Source: JBEIFW01 sp046081125
GTDB lineage: Bacteria; Actinomycetota; Acidimicrobiia; Acidimicrobiales; Ilumatobacteraceae
Length of the DNA: 64,000 nucleotides
Assembly: GCA_046081125.1 (NCBI GenBank)
Contig: JBJTVH010000057.1
Location: 1-64,000 of the forward strand
Reading direction: 5' to 3'
In this document: one piece after another, positions 51,391-60,856 of the stretch
Layout of the letters: every line of letters starts with the position of its first letter
Numbering within the stretch: the first letter of the stretch is position 1
Notes under the pieces: generated by a model
What the model was told of the DNA's origin: nothing
The model's input: the letters and a program-made list of their open reading frames with translations, nothing else
The model's database searches: none
Position numbers and translations under genes: made by a program

Positions 51391-52131
51391 GTGACCGAGA
51401 TCCCCGAGCATCTCCTGAAGCGGTCGCGCGAGCGGCGTCAGGCCATGGGCCTGCCGGGCGGTGACGCGCCCGATGGCGGCTCGGCGGGGCCGGCGCCAGC
51501 GGCGCCGAGCACGGCGGTGGCGAAGAAAGCCGCGGCCCCGGCGGCGGCCCCGAAGACGGTGAAGCCGGCGCCGAAGCCCGTTCCTGCTTACGTGCAGGCG
51601 GCCGAGCGTCGACGCAAGATCCCGTTCTGGGCGGCGCCGGTCGTGGGTGTGCTGCCGCTGTGGGCATTCCTCTACTACGGCAGCATGCAGACGCCGGAGC
51701 CCAAGGTGAGCGGCCCGCTCGCCGACGGGGCGAAGGTCTACAACTCCTGCTCGGGGTGCCATGGCGGAGGCGGCGAGGGTGGTGTCGGCTACCCGTTCAT
51801 CAACGGATCGGTCTACAAGACGTTCCCCGCCATCGAGGACATGCTCAACTTCGTGTGGCACGGCAGCGAGGCCTACGTGTCGAAGGGCTCCTACGGGGAT
51901 CCCGCAGTTGGGCGCAAGCCGCTCGGGCGTGGCGTGATGCCCGGACAGAACAAGGCCGGCCTCACCGACGCCGAGATCCTCGCCGTGGTGTGCCACGAAC
52001 GCTTCGTTCTCGCCGGCAAGGAGCAGAGTGGCGCCGAGTGGGACAAGTGGTGCGCACCGTCGGCCGAGAACTACGTCAAGGTGAAAGACGGCGGATTCGC
52101 CGCGGTGGGGATCGACACCTCCAAGGTCTGA
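51391..52131 (+). CDS. Membrane-anchored monohaem cytochrome c
   Basis: A 246-residue protein. Residues 1-20 carry the TEIPEHLLKRSRERRQ motif shared with subunit IV. An Ala/Pro/Lys-rich linker follows, then one helix (PFWAAPVVGVLPLWAFLYYG, residues 78-97) and a cytochrome c domain with CSGCH at 120-124; Met in GRGVMPGQNK is the likely sixth ligand. It probably shuttles electrons from the reductase to an oxidase outside the window. The start is GTG with GAAAGGA upstream. Confidence 0.8.
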   Translation: MTEIPEHLLKRSRERRQAMGLPGGDAPDGGSAGPAPAAPSTAVAKKAAAPAAAPKTVKPAPKPVPAYVQAAERRRKIPFWAAPVVGVLPLWAFLYYGSMQTPEPKVSGPLADGAKVYNSCSGCHGGGGEGGVGYPFINGSVYKTFPAIEDMLNFVWHGSEAYVSKGSYGDPAVGRKPLGRGVMPGQNKAGLTDAEILAVVCHERFVLAGKEQSGAEWDKWCAPSAENYVKVKDGGFAAVGIDTSKV

Positions 52132-52143
52132 GCCTCCGGTGAC

Positions 52144-52182
52144 CGACGGCGCCCGGTTCCCACCGGGCGCCGTCGTCGTTTT
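52144..52182 (+). terminator. Strong intrinsic terminator after cytochrome c
   Basis: A 13-bp GC-rich stem (52144-52156 with 52163-52175), a 6-nt loop, then TCGTTTT. This is a textbook rho-independent terminator 12 bp past the cytochrome c stop. It isolates the gene from the MenJ-like reductase. Confidence 0.8.
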
Positions 52183-52204
52183 CCGGCCCGTCACCGGGTT
52201 CGGG

Positions 52205-52210
52205 CAGGCT
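52205..52210 (+). promoter_or_regulatory. -10-like CAGGCT, leaderless start
   Basis: CAGGCT ends 7 nt before GTG 52218, with no ribosome-binding site. It is a CAGNCT variant like that at 59558. Confidence 0.35.
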
Positions 52211-52217
52211 TACGCCG

Positions 52218-53468
52218 GTGAGCGAGACCACACACGACGTCGTGGTCGTCGGCGGGGGTCCTGCGGGTGCGGCGGCCGGGTTCTGGCTGGCGCGGGCCGG
52301 CCACGACGTCTGCATCGTCGAGCGCCAGAGCTTCCCGAGGGACAAGACCTGCGGGGACGCCCTCACCCCACGGGCCGTCCGGCAACTCGAGGACATGGGC
52401 CTCGCCGACGCGTTGGCGCCCTTCCACCGGTTCGAGGGACTCCGTGCGCTCGCCCATGGCAAGGTCCTCGAGCTCGCCTGGCCGGGTCACCCGGACTATC
52501 CGGCGCACGGCTATGTCGTGCGCCGCCGGGAACTCGACCATCTCGTCACCGACCATGCCGTGGCCGCCGGCGTCACGCTCCGCACCGGCACCGAGGCTGT
52601 CGCCCCGGTCCTCGACCGCGGCTTTGTTCGGGGCGCGGTCGTGCAACGCAAGGGGCTCTCGACCACCGAGGAGATCCGAGGCCGGTTCGTCGTGGTCGCC
52701 GACGGTGCCAACAGCCGGTTCGGTCGTGCGCTCGGCACGTTCCGGACACGCGAATGGCCCTATGGCACGGCGATCCGCTCGTACTGGGAGAGCCCACGGC
52801 ACGCCGAGCCCTGGATCGAATCGACCCTCGACGTCACCGACCGCAACGGCAACCCGATGCCCGGATACGGCTGGATCTTCCCCGTCGGTGACGGCACCGT
52901 GAACGTCGGTGTCGGCCTGCTGTCGACCTTCCGCGACTTCAAGGGTGTCAACACCTCACACCTCTTGGCGGACTACGTCGGCGCGGCGCCGTCGTCTTGG
53001 GGCCTCGACCCCGCTCGTCCGGTGTGCCGGCCAGCCGCAGGCAAGCTGCCCATGGGCGGTTCGGTCGGACCCAAGGCGGGCCCCACATACCTGGTCGTGG
53101 GAGATGCCGCCGGCACCGTCAATCCCTTCAACGGCGCGGGGATCGACTACGCCTACGAATCGGGGCGGCTGGCGGCCGAGATCCTCCACCAGGCGCTCGC
53201 CGGCGACGATCCGCTCGTGCTCCAGACCTACGAGCGGCTGCTCAAGGCGGAGTACGGGCAGTACTTCAAGGTGGCCCGGCTGTTCGCCAAGCTCATCGGA
53301 CGACCCGCCCTCATGCGGGAACTGACCCGGGTGGGGATGCACAGCCGCTCGCTGATGGAGTGGGTGCTGCGGATCATGGCCAATCTGCTGCGCCCCGACG
53401 AGACGGGCCCCGCCGAGGCGGCCTACAAGGCGGCCGCAGCGCTCGCTCGACTCGTCCCGAACGCGTAG
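52218..53468 (+). CDS. Geranylgeranyl/menaquinone reductase-like flavoprotein
   Basis: A 416-residue FAD enzyme: DVVVVGGGPAGAAAGFWLARAG is the dinucleotide fold, FPRDKTCGDALTPRAVRQL the substrate-family motif, and VVGDAAGTVNPFNGAGIDYA the second FAD motif. This is the group including MenJ, which saturates one isoprene unit of menaquinone, and archaeal geranylgeranyl reductases. The location beside menaquinol-using complexes supports MenJ. It ends exactly where the convergent hemL ends (no gap). Confidence 0.8.
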   Translation: MSETTHDVVVVGGGPAGAAAGFWLARAGHDVCIVERQSFPRDKTCGDALTPRAVRQLEDMGLADALAPFHRFEGLRALAHGKVLELAWPGHPDYPAHGYVVRRRELDHLVTDHAVAAGVTLRTGTEAVAPVLDRGFVRGAVVQRKGLSTTEEIRGRFVVVADGANSRFGRALGTFRTREWPYGTAIRSYWESPRHAEPWIESTLDVTDRNGNPMPGYGWIFPVGDGTVNVGVGLLSTFRDFKGVNTSHLLADYVGAAPSSWGLDPARPVCRPAAGKLPMGGSVGPKAGPTYLVVGDAAGTVNPFNGAGIDYAYESGRLAAEILHQALAGDDPLVLQTYERLLKAEYGQYFKVARLFAKLIGRPALMRELTRVGMHSRSLMEWVLRIMANLLRPDETGPAEAAYKAAAALARLVPNA

Positions 53469-54806
53469 TTACCGGACGGCGGCGACCTCGGCCGCAGCCG
53501 CGGCGGCCGTCTCGACGATCCGGTCCAGCGTGGTGTCGTCGTGGCCGAGGCCGACGAAGCCAATCTCATAAGCGCCAGGGGCCAGCGCCACCCCCCGACG
53601 AAGCATGGCGTGGAAGAACGCTGCGTAGATCGCGGTGTCGGTCAATCGTGCAGTGTCGTAATCGACCGCAGGCGTCGTCGAGAAGTGCAGGCCGAACAGC
53701 GTCTCGAACGTCGGCACGGTGATCGGGAGCCCTGCGGCGCCGATCGCCTCGCGCAGGCCGGCGGCAAGGCGCGCCACGCGACCACGGAGGACCGCATACA
53801 CCGAATCGTCGAGCTCGCCCAGCGCAGCGAGCCCGGCGGCGGTCGCGAGCGGGTTCCCCGACAACGTGCCGGCCTGGTACACGGGCCCGAGGGGCGCCAA
53901 GCGCTCCATCACCTCGGCCCGGCCACCGAACGCGCCGATGGGCAGACCACCGCCGATCACCTTGCCGAAGCAGGTCAGGTCGGGCCGGACCGGGGATACC
54001 CCCTGGAAGCCGCCCCGGTCGACCCGGAAGCCCGTGATCACCTCGTCGAACACCAGCAGGGCTCCGACCCGGTCGCACTCGAGCCGGAGGCCTTCGAGAA
54101 ACCCGGGCGCCGGCGGGACCAGGCCCATGTTCGCGGCCACGGGTTCGACCATGACGCAGGCGACGTCGTCGGCCAGCGTCGGCACCACGTTGTAGGGAGC
54201 GACCAGCGTCTGGCTCACGGCCGCCTCGGTGACACCGGCAGAGCCGGACAGGCCGAGCGTGGCGACACCCGATCCGCCCTCGGCAAGGAGCGCGTCGCCG
54301 TGACCGTGGTAGTTCCCCGAGAACTTGAGCACCTTGGGCCGGCCGGTGAAGCCCCGCGCGAGGCGAAGCGCCGTCATCGTCGCCTCCGTCCCGGAATTGA
54401 CCAGGCGCAGCAGCTCGACCGAGGGCACGCGAGCGGCGATCTCCTCGGCCAGCTTCACCTCGCGCGCCGTCGGGGCGCCGTAGCTCGTGCCGTCGAGCGC
54501 AGCCCGCTGGATCGCACCGGTGACCACCGGGTGGGCGTGACCGAGGATCACCGCGCCGTAGCTCTGCACGAGATCCAGATACTCGGCGCCTTCCACGTCC
54601 CACACCCGTGCCCCGTCCGCCCGGGCCACGAAGTACGGCGTGCCCCCGACCGACCGGAAGGCGCGGACCGGCGACGACACCCCTCCGGGGATCGCCCGCT
54701 GGGCCCGGGCGAAGAGCGACCCGTTGGTGAACGCCTCGCCCCGGCACCGGTCCGGTTGGCAACCAGCGGCCGCGCACGCCCCGGGATCGCACACCGGCAG
54801 GGTCAT
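53469..54806 (-). CDS. hemL: Glutamate-1-semialdehyde 2,1-aminomutase
   Basis: A 445-residue PLP enzyme making 5-aminolevulinate in the C5 haem pathway. GGVSSPVRAF, NSGTEATMTALRLAR, NYHGHGD, FDEVITGFR and the Schiff-base Lys in CFGKVIGGGLPIGAFGG are intact. The N-terminus is unusual: a 25-residue extension has Cys6, 11, 16 and 21, an exact C-x4-C-x4-C-x4-C series. It overlaps hemB by ATGA and feeds it directly. Confidence 0.93.
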   Translation of the reverse strand: MTLPVCDPGACAAAGCQPDRCRGEAFTNGSLFARAQRAIPGGVSSPVRAFRSVGGTPYFVARADGARVWDVEGAEYLDLVQSYGAVILGHAHPVVTGAIQRAALDGTSYGAPTAREVKLAEEIAARVPSVELLRLVNSGTEATMTALRLARGFTGRPKVLKFSGNYHGHGDALLAEGGSGVATLGLSGSAGVTEAAVSQTLVAPYNVVPTLADDVACVMVEPVAANMGLVPPAPGFLEGLRLECDRVGALLVFDEVITGFRVDRGGFQGVSPVRPDLTCFGKVIGGGLPIGAFGGRAEVMERLAPLGPVYQAGTLSGNPLATAAGLAALGELDDSVYAVLRGRVARLAAGLREAIGAAGLPITVPTFETLFGLHFSTTPAVDYDTARLTDTAIYAAFFHAMLRRGVALAPGAYEIGFVGLGHDDTTLDRIVETAAAAAAEVAAVR

Positions 54807-55792
54807 CGCAGCACCCCTGACTCGGCGAGCTCACGGGCGAAGTAGGTTAGGATCACGTCCGCCCCGGCCCGCTTCACCGCCGTCAGCTGCTCGAGGGCAA
54901 CGGCACCGGCGTCGATCCAGCCGTTCGCACCGGCAGCCTTGATCATCGAGTACTCCCCGGAGACGTGATACGCGGCGACCGGGACGTCGACGGCGGCCCG
55001 TACCGCCGCGATCACGTCGAGGTACGTCACCGCCGGCTTCACCATCACCATGTCGGCGCCCTGTTCGAGATCGGCGACCGCCTCGACGAGCGCTTCGCGG
55101 GCGTTGCGCCAGTCCTGCTGATATCCCTTGCGATCCCCGCCCCCTGCGATCTGGACGTCGACGGCGTCGCGGAAGGGCCCGTACAGGCCGGAGGCGTACT
55201 TGGCCGAGTAGGCGAGAATCGCGGTGTCGACATGGCCGGCCCCGTCGAGGCCGGCCCGGATGGCCGCGACCTGGCCGTCCATCATCCCGGACGGGGCCAC
55301 GACGTGCGCCCCGGCCACCGCCTGGGCGAGCGCGGCCCGCACGTACAACTCGACCGTCGCGTCGTTGTCGACCGTCCCGTCGGCGCCCACGATCCCGCAG
55401 TGGCCGTGGTCGGTGTACTCGTCGAGGCAGCAATCGGCCATCACGACCATGCGGTCGCCGATGTCGTCGCGCACGTCGCGCAGCGCCACCTGCACGATGC
55501 CGTCGGGATTCCACGCTTCGCTTCCCGATGCGTCCTTGCGGGCCGGCACGCCGAACAGGATCACGGCCGGGACTCCGAGATCGGCGAGCGCGCGCACCTC
55601 CTTGCGGAGGCTTTCACGGGAATGCTGCACGATCCCCGGGAGGCTGGCGATCGGCTGCGGTTCGTCGACGCCCTCACGCACGAACAGCGGGGCCACGAGG
55701 TCGTCGAGGCCGAGCCGCGTCTCGGCCACGAGGCGGCGCAGGGCCGCCGTCGTGCGCAAGCGGCGCGGGCGGCGGACGGGGAAGCCGGTCAC
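54803..55792 (-). CDS. hemB: Delta-aminolevulinic acid dehydratase
   Basis: A 329-residue porphobilinogen synthase. Active-site lysines are in LAYSAKYASGLYGPFRDA and MVKPAVTYLD. The metal loop reads ADCCLDEYTDHGHCG: relative to the zinc enzymes (C-x-C-x7-C) it has Cys122, Asp124, Cys132, plus Cys121, so the middle ligand is Asp. GTG 55792 is chosen because TAGCAT lies 7 nt upstream and the core begins there; the longer frame is unrelated. Confidence 0.92.
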   Translation of the reverse strand: MTGFPVRRPRRLRTTAALRRLVAETRLGLDDLVAPLFVREGVDEPQPIASLPGIVQHSRESLRKEVRALADLGVPAVILFGVPARKDASGSEAWNPDGIVQVALRDVRDDIGDRMVVMADCCLDEYTDHGHCGIVGADGTVDNDATVELYVRAALAQAVAGAHVVAPSGMMDGQVAAIRAGLDGAGHVDTAILAYSAKYASGLYGPFRDAVDVQIAGGGDRKGYQQDWRNAREALVEAVADLEQGADMVMVKPAVTYLDVIAAVRAAVDVPVAAYHVSGEYSMIKAAGANGWIDAGAVALEQLTAVKRAGADVILTYFARELAESGVLR

Positions 55793-55799
55793 GGTCTCG

Positions 55800-55805
55800 A
55801 TGCTA
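55800..55805 (-). promoter_or_regulatory. -10 TAGCAT, leaderless start of hemB-hemL
   Basis: TAGCAT on the minus strand ends 7 nt before GTG 55792. It would start the hemB-hemL transcript. Confidence 0.5.
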
Positions 55806-55924
55806 CGGCGGTCGCTGCGCTCGGGCGCGGTGGACCCGAGCGAACGGTGTCTTGACCGTGGTGCCGCCGTCTTGACCGGGCGCCGCATGAAACGTGCCCT
55901 CGGGTCGGCCGAGCAGACAGCGGT

Positions 55925-56542
55925 ATGGATTCCGACACTCGCCCGCTGGCGCCTCCGCCGCCACCCCCCGGCCGGTTCGGGTCCCCGCTGGGCGCACCGC
56001 CGTGTCCGCTGCCGTATCCCGGCGCCCTGCCGCACCCCGGCGCCCTGCCGCACCCCGGCGCGGCGCCCACCCCGCCGCCACCACCTCCGCCGTCTGCGAC
56101 GACCCCGGCCCCGGTTGCCCCGGTCCGAGACCGGCGGGTGTCGGAGGTCCCCGCGTACATCCCGCCCGACGACGAGCCCAAGCCGACCGTCCGACCCGTG
56201 ACCCAGCCCCTACCGGCGGAGCCGGTGCTCCACTACGGCCACCTGCTCGGGCTCGGTGATGCGGGCCGGGACATGAACGTCGCCCGCGAGTTCGCCGCCC
56301 CGGCGTTCAGTCCCGCCACGGAGGCCGCCCCGGAACGGATCGGACGGGCGCGCCCGGAACGTCCGGTGTGGACCGGTGGCTTCAGCCCGACGGTGCTCGC
56401 CATTGCGGTGGTGGCGTTCGTCGCGGTGCTCTTCGGGGCCTGGCAACTGCTGTCGAGCGACCGCCGCCCACCGCCGGTGCCGGCGGTCGTCGACCTCAAC
56501 GCTCCCGGCGGCGCGCCGGGCGGCGCGGCCGAGGGTCCGTAG
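55925..56542 (+). CDS. Proline-rich single-pass membrane protein
   Basis: A 205-residue protein. Residues 1-80 are proline-rich, including PPPPPP runs and a repeated PGALPHPGALPHPGA. A charged middle follows, then one helix (PTVLAIAVVAFVAVLFGAWQLL, about 155-176) and a short Pro/Gly tail. The long Pro-rich N-terminus should be cytosolic. No family was recognised; similar proteins scaffold membrane complexes. Confidence 0.65.
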   Translation: MDSDTRPLAPPPPPPGRFGSPLGAPPCPLPYPGALPHPGALPHPGAAPTPPPPPPPSATTPAPVAPVRDRRVSEVPAYIPPDDEPKPTVRPVTQPLPAEPVLHYGHLLGLGDAGRDMNVAREFAAPAFSPATEAAPERIGRARPERPVWTGGFSPTVLAIAVVAFVAVLFGAWQLLSSDRRPPPVPAVVDLNAPGGAPGGAAEGP

Positions 56543-56570
56543 GGATCGGCCGGCACCGAGGACGACGGCG

Positions 56571-57872
<1,302 letters not shown>

Positions 57873-57878
57873 GCGGAA

Positions 57879-57884
57879 AGTGTA
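57879..57884 (-). promoter_or_regulatory. -10 TACACT, leaderless start of ino1
   Basis: TACACT on the minus strand ends 6 nt before ATG 57872, implying transcription starts at or next to the start codon. Confidence 0.55.
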
Positions 57885-57897
57885 GCATCTCTTCATC

Positions 57898-57914
57898 GAT
57901 TACGACGTATAATC
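57898..57914 (+). promoter_or_regulatory. LysR-type box and TATAAT promoter
   Basis: GATTA (57898-57902) and TAATC (57910-57914) form an inverted repeat with a 7-nt centre, containing the T-N11-A layout used by LysR regulators. A perfect TATAAT (57908-57913) is embedded in it, 11 nt before the lysR ATG. The position between divergent ino1 and lysR suggests autoregulation and control of ino1. Confidence 0.5.
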
Positions 57915-57924
57915 AGCACCGCTG

Positions 57925-58836
57925 ATGGTCAACGATCGCCTCCTCGACATCACCCTCCGGCAACTCGTCGCGCTGCGTGAGGCCGCAAATTCGCCGACCT
58001 GGGCGGTCGCAGCCGAGCGGGTCGGCGTGACCCCGTCGGCTCTGTCGCAATCGCTCGCCGAGCTCGAGCGTCGCCTCGGCATCCCGCTGTTCGAACCCGA
58101 CGGCCGGCGGCGGCGCCTGCGAGAGCAGGCCCGGGAGGTGCTCGCATTCGCCAACCGGGTCACCGCGCAGACCGGCGACCTGCGGGACCATCTCGACGCC
58201 GTTCGCAACGGCCATCGCGGCCGGCTCCGTGTCGGAATGATCGACGCGGCTGCCCTCTACCGGCTGCCCGGCGCGATCCGGTCGCTACGCGAGCAACGCC
58301 CGGAGGTCGAAGTCGAGGTGGTCGTCGACAACACGAGCAGGCTGATGGACCTCATCGACCGGGGCGAGCTCGACCTCGCCGTCGTCGTCAGCCCGAACCA
58401 CCGGCTGCGGGCCGAGCCCCACGCCTACCGCACCTGCGTGCTGCTCGCGGAGCCGTTCAGCGTGTACTCGCCCTCGCCGGCGGCATCCCTTGCCGAGGGG
58501 AGCGGGGCTCGGTGGGTGTCGTACCCGCGCGACTCGAACACCCGGGGTCTCACCGACGTTGCCCTCGCCGGTGCGGGCATCGTTCCGCAGGTCGTGACCG
58601 AGAGCGGCAATCCTGACGTGTTGGTGCAACTGGTCCGCCTCGGAGTCGGCTGGGCGCTACTGCCCGTCGACGTGGCCGAGCGGGGCCCGGATCCGCTCCA
58701 TCCCGTGCCGGGCGGAGCGCTCCTGCGCCGGACGCTGTGCGCCGTGGAGCGCGCCGATCGGCCGGCCGACCCGCTACGGGCGCAGCTCACCGCCGAACTG
58801 GTGACCGAAGCCGAGGCCCCGAACCCCCGACCCTGA
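57925..58836 (+). CDS. LysR-family transcriptional regulator
   Basis: A 303-residue regulator. The helix-turn-helix spans residues 8-60 (LRQLVALREAANSPTWAVAAERVGVTPSALSQSLAELERRLG), and the effector domain starts near RGRLRVGMIDAAALYRLPG. It is divergent from ino1 with 52 bp between starts. The effector is unknown. The last 63 bp overlap the convergent HAD gene. Confidence 0.85.
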   Translation: MVNDRLLDITLRQLVALREAANSPTWAVAAERVGVTPSALSQSLAELERRLGIPLFEPDGRRRRLREQAREVLAFANRVTAQTGDLRDHLDAVRNGHRGRLRVGMIDAAALYRLPGAIRSLREQRPEVEVEVVVDNTSRLMDLIDRGELDLAVVVSPNHRLRAEPHAYRTCVLLAEPFSVYSPSPAASLAEGSGARWVSYPRDSNTRGLTDVALAGAGIVPQVVTESGNPDVLVQLVRLGVGWALLPVDVAERGPDPLHPVPGGALLRRTLCAVERADRPADPLRAQLTAELVTEAEAPNPRP

Positions 58837-59490
58837 CGGCACGGCCGTGGCCAGCGAGGCGAGGCACACCTCCTCGAGCGATTCGACGATCAGGTCGACG
58901 TGGTCGAAGGCGTGTCCGTGGCTCATCGAGGTCGGGCAGGCGACGGTCCACAGTCCCGCCCGGTGGGCGCTGAGCGAGCCGGCTTCGGAGTCCTCGAAGG
59001 CGATCGCGGCCCACGGTGCGACACCGAGCCGTTGGCACGCCGTCCGGTAGGGCTCGGGATCGGGCTTGCCGGCGAACACCTGGTCGATGGTGACCACGGC
59101 GCCGAACCGATGCTGGAGCCCGAGGGAGGCCAATCGGTCCGCGACCCACGGGCCGTCGGCGTTCGACGCGATCGCCACCGGGATCCCCCGTTCGGCCGCC
59201 GCATCGAGCAGGGCCGACACGCCCGGCCGCGGCTCGAGCAAATCGAGCAGGTCACGGCGGTAGCGGCGATGACGTTCGACGACACGGCCGGCGTCGACCG
59301 GGCGGCGGCAGATGGCCACGAGCAGTCCGACGAGATCGACGGACTGCACCGTGCCGACGAGCGGTGCCCAGACCTCGATCGGGAGATCGCACCCGTAGTC
59401 GGCGAACGTGCACCGAGCCGCCTCGAACTCGACGTACTCGGTGTCGGCGATCGTCCCGTCGAAGTCGAACACCAGAGCGCTGGGTCCCAC
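58774..59490 (-). CDS. HAD-superfamily phosphatase
   Basis: A 238-residue phosphatase of the beta-phosphoglucomutase-like class: VFDFDGTIADTEYVEFEA (nucleophile Asp), PVAIASNADGPWV (motif II), GKPDPEPYRTACQRLG (motif III Lys) and IAFEDSEAGSLSAHRAG (motif IV). GTG 59490 is used as start; TAGCGT lies 8 nt before it. The final 21 codons overlap the end of the lysR gene. The substrate is unknown. Confidence 0.8.
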   Translation of the reverse strand: MGPSALVFDFDGTIADTEYVEFEAARCTFADYGCDLPIEVWAPLVGTVQSVDLVGLLVAICRRPVDAGRVVERHRRYRRDLLDLLEPRPGVSALLDAAAERGIPVAIASNADGPWVADRLASLGLQHRFGAVVTIDQVFAGKPDPEPYRTACQRLGVAPWAAIAFEDSEAGSLSAHRAGLWTVACPTSMSHGHAFDHVDLIVESLEEVCLASLATAVPSGSGVRGLGFGHQFGGELRP

Positions 59491-59557
59491 GACCCGGAAC
59501 GCTATCGGTCGGGTCGGCGGGAGCAACCTGCCCGCACGGCGACCACGCCGGTCTTGC

Positions 59558-59563
59558 CAGACT
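59558..59563 (+). promoter_or_regulatory. -10-like CAGACT, leaderless start
   Basis: CAGACT ends 6 nt before GTG 59570, the same hexamer and distance as at 13347-13352. Confidence 0.35.
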
Positions 59564-59569
59564 GTTTCC

Positions 59570-60856
59570 GTGCGGATCCCGGTCGGTGTCGTCGTACGAG
59601 CGCGCCGCACGAACACCTACGGGTTGAACGTGGTGCTCGGCGCGCTCGACCACGCCGGGCCATCGACCGGGTGGACCGCCGAGATCGTCGAGGCCGAAGC
59701 CGACCTCGCTGCTGCGGTGGAACGGGCGCTCGCCGCATGCGACCGCGTGCTCGTCTGCTGGTCGTTCTACTCCCCCGACGTCGGGACCGTCACCGCCGAA
59801 CTGGCCGGTATCCGTCGGGCCGTGAGCGACCCCGGCCACCGGGTGACCCATCTCGCGGGTGGCGTGCACGCAATGGCCGAACCGGCCGCGACGCTCGCGC
59901 TCGGATTCGACCTTGCGGCGACCGGCGAAGGCGAGCAGCTCCTCGTCGACCTGGTCGACGTGCTCATCGAGGGCCGCGCGCTCGCGGACGTCGCAGGACT
60001 CGCCTGGCTCGACGGGGAGGGGGTCCTGGTGCGCACGGCCACGCCGCCGCGCCACCCGCTGGACGCGTTCCCGCCGTTCGCGGCCCGCTGGAGGCGGTAC
60101 AACCCGATCGAGATCACGCGCGGCTGCATCTACGCGTGCCGTTTCTGCCAGACGCCGTATGCCTTCAAGGCCACCTTCCGCCACCGCAGCGTCGAGTCCG
60201 TCGCCGATGCCGTCACGCACATGCGCACCCGCGGCATGCGCTACGTCCGGTTCCTCACCCCGACGGCGTTGTCGTACGGCGCCGACGGCCCCGACGGCGA
60301 TCTCGGGGCCGTCGAGGCGCTGCTCGCTGCGGCGCGTGCCGCGATCGGCCCCGACGGCAAGCTCTACTTCGGGACGTTCCCCTCGGAGTTGCGGCCCGAG
60401 CACGTCACCGATGAGGCGATGCGCCTCATCACTCGCTTCTGCGACAACCGTTCCGTCCAGATCGGCGCCCAGTCGGGAAGCGAGGCCGTGCTCGCGTCGG
60501 CCAAGCGCGGGCACGGGGTCGAGGCCGTGGAACGCGCCGTGCGCGTCGCGCTCGCCCACGGTCTGCGGCCGGATGTCGACCTGCTGTTCGGGCTCCCCGG
60601 GGAGACCGACGCCGATGCGCGCGCCTCGCTCGCGCTCGCCGAGCGGTTGACCGCCCTCGGCGCCCGCATGCACGGGCACACGTTCCTCCCGCTGCCCGGC
60701 ACCCCCTACCGGTCGGCACCGCCGGGAGCCGTCTCCGACGCCGTCCGACTCGACCTCGAACGGCTCGCCGCCCGCGGCGCGCTCTACGGCCAGTGGGCCC
60801 GGCAAGAGCGCGCGGCCGTGACCCTCGCCCGACCTCAGGCCCGGCCCGGGAAATAG
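59570..60856 (+). CDS. B12-binding/radical SAM protein
   Basis: A 428-residue enzyme. Residues 1-155 look like a cobalamin-binding Rossmann domain (VCWSFYSPDVGTVTAEL, HLAGGVHAMAEP, GFDLAATGEGEQLL). The radical SAM core has C-x3-C-x2-C at Cys186, 190, 193 in ITRGCIYACRFCQTP. GAQSGSEAVLASAKRGH and DLLFGLPGETDAD follow. RGCxxxCxxCQTP resembles the MJ_1487-type B12/radical-SAM family. The reaction is unknown. The last 22 bp overlap the convergent gene. Confidence 0.75.
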   Translation: MRIPVGVVVRARRTNTYGLNVVLGALDHAGPSTGWTAEIVEAEADLAAAVERALAACDRVLVCWSFYSPDVGTVTAELAGIRRAVSDPGHRVTHLAGGVHAMAEPAATLALGFDLAATGEGEQLLVDLVDVLIEGRALADVAGLAWLDGEGVLVRTATPPRHPLDAFPPFAARWRRYNPIEITRGCIYACRFCQTPYAFKATFRHRSVESVADAVTHMRTRGMRYVRFLTPTALSYGADGPDGDLGAVEALLAAARAAIGPDGKLYFGTFPSELRPEHVTDEAMRLITRFCDNRSVQIGAQSGSEAVLASAKRGHGVEAVERAVRVALAHGLRPDVDLLFGLPGETDADARASLALAERLTALGARMHGHTFLPLPGTPYRSAPPGAVSDAVRLDLERLAARGALYGQWARQERAAVTLARPQARPGK

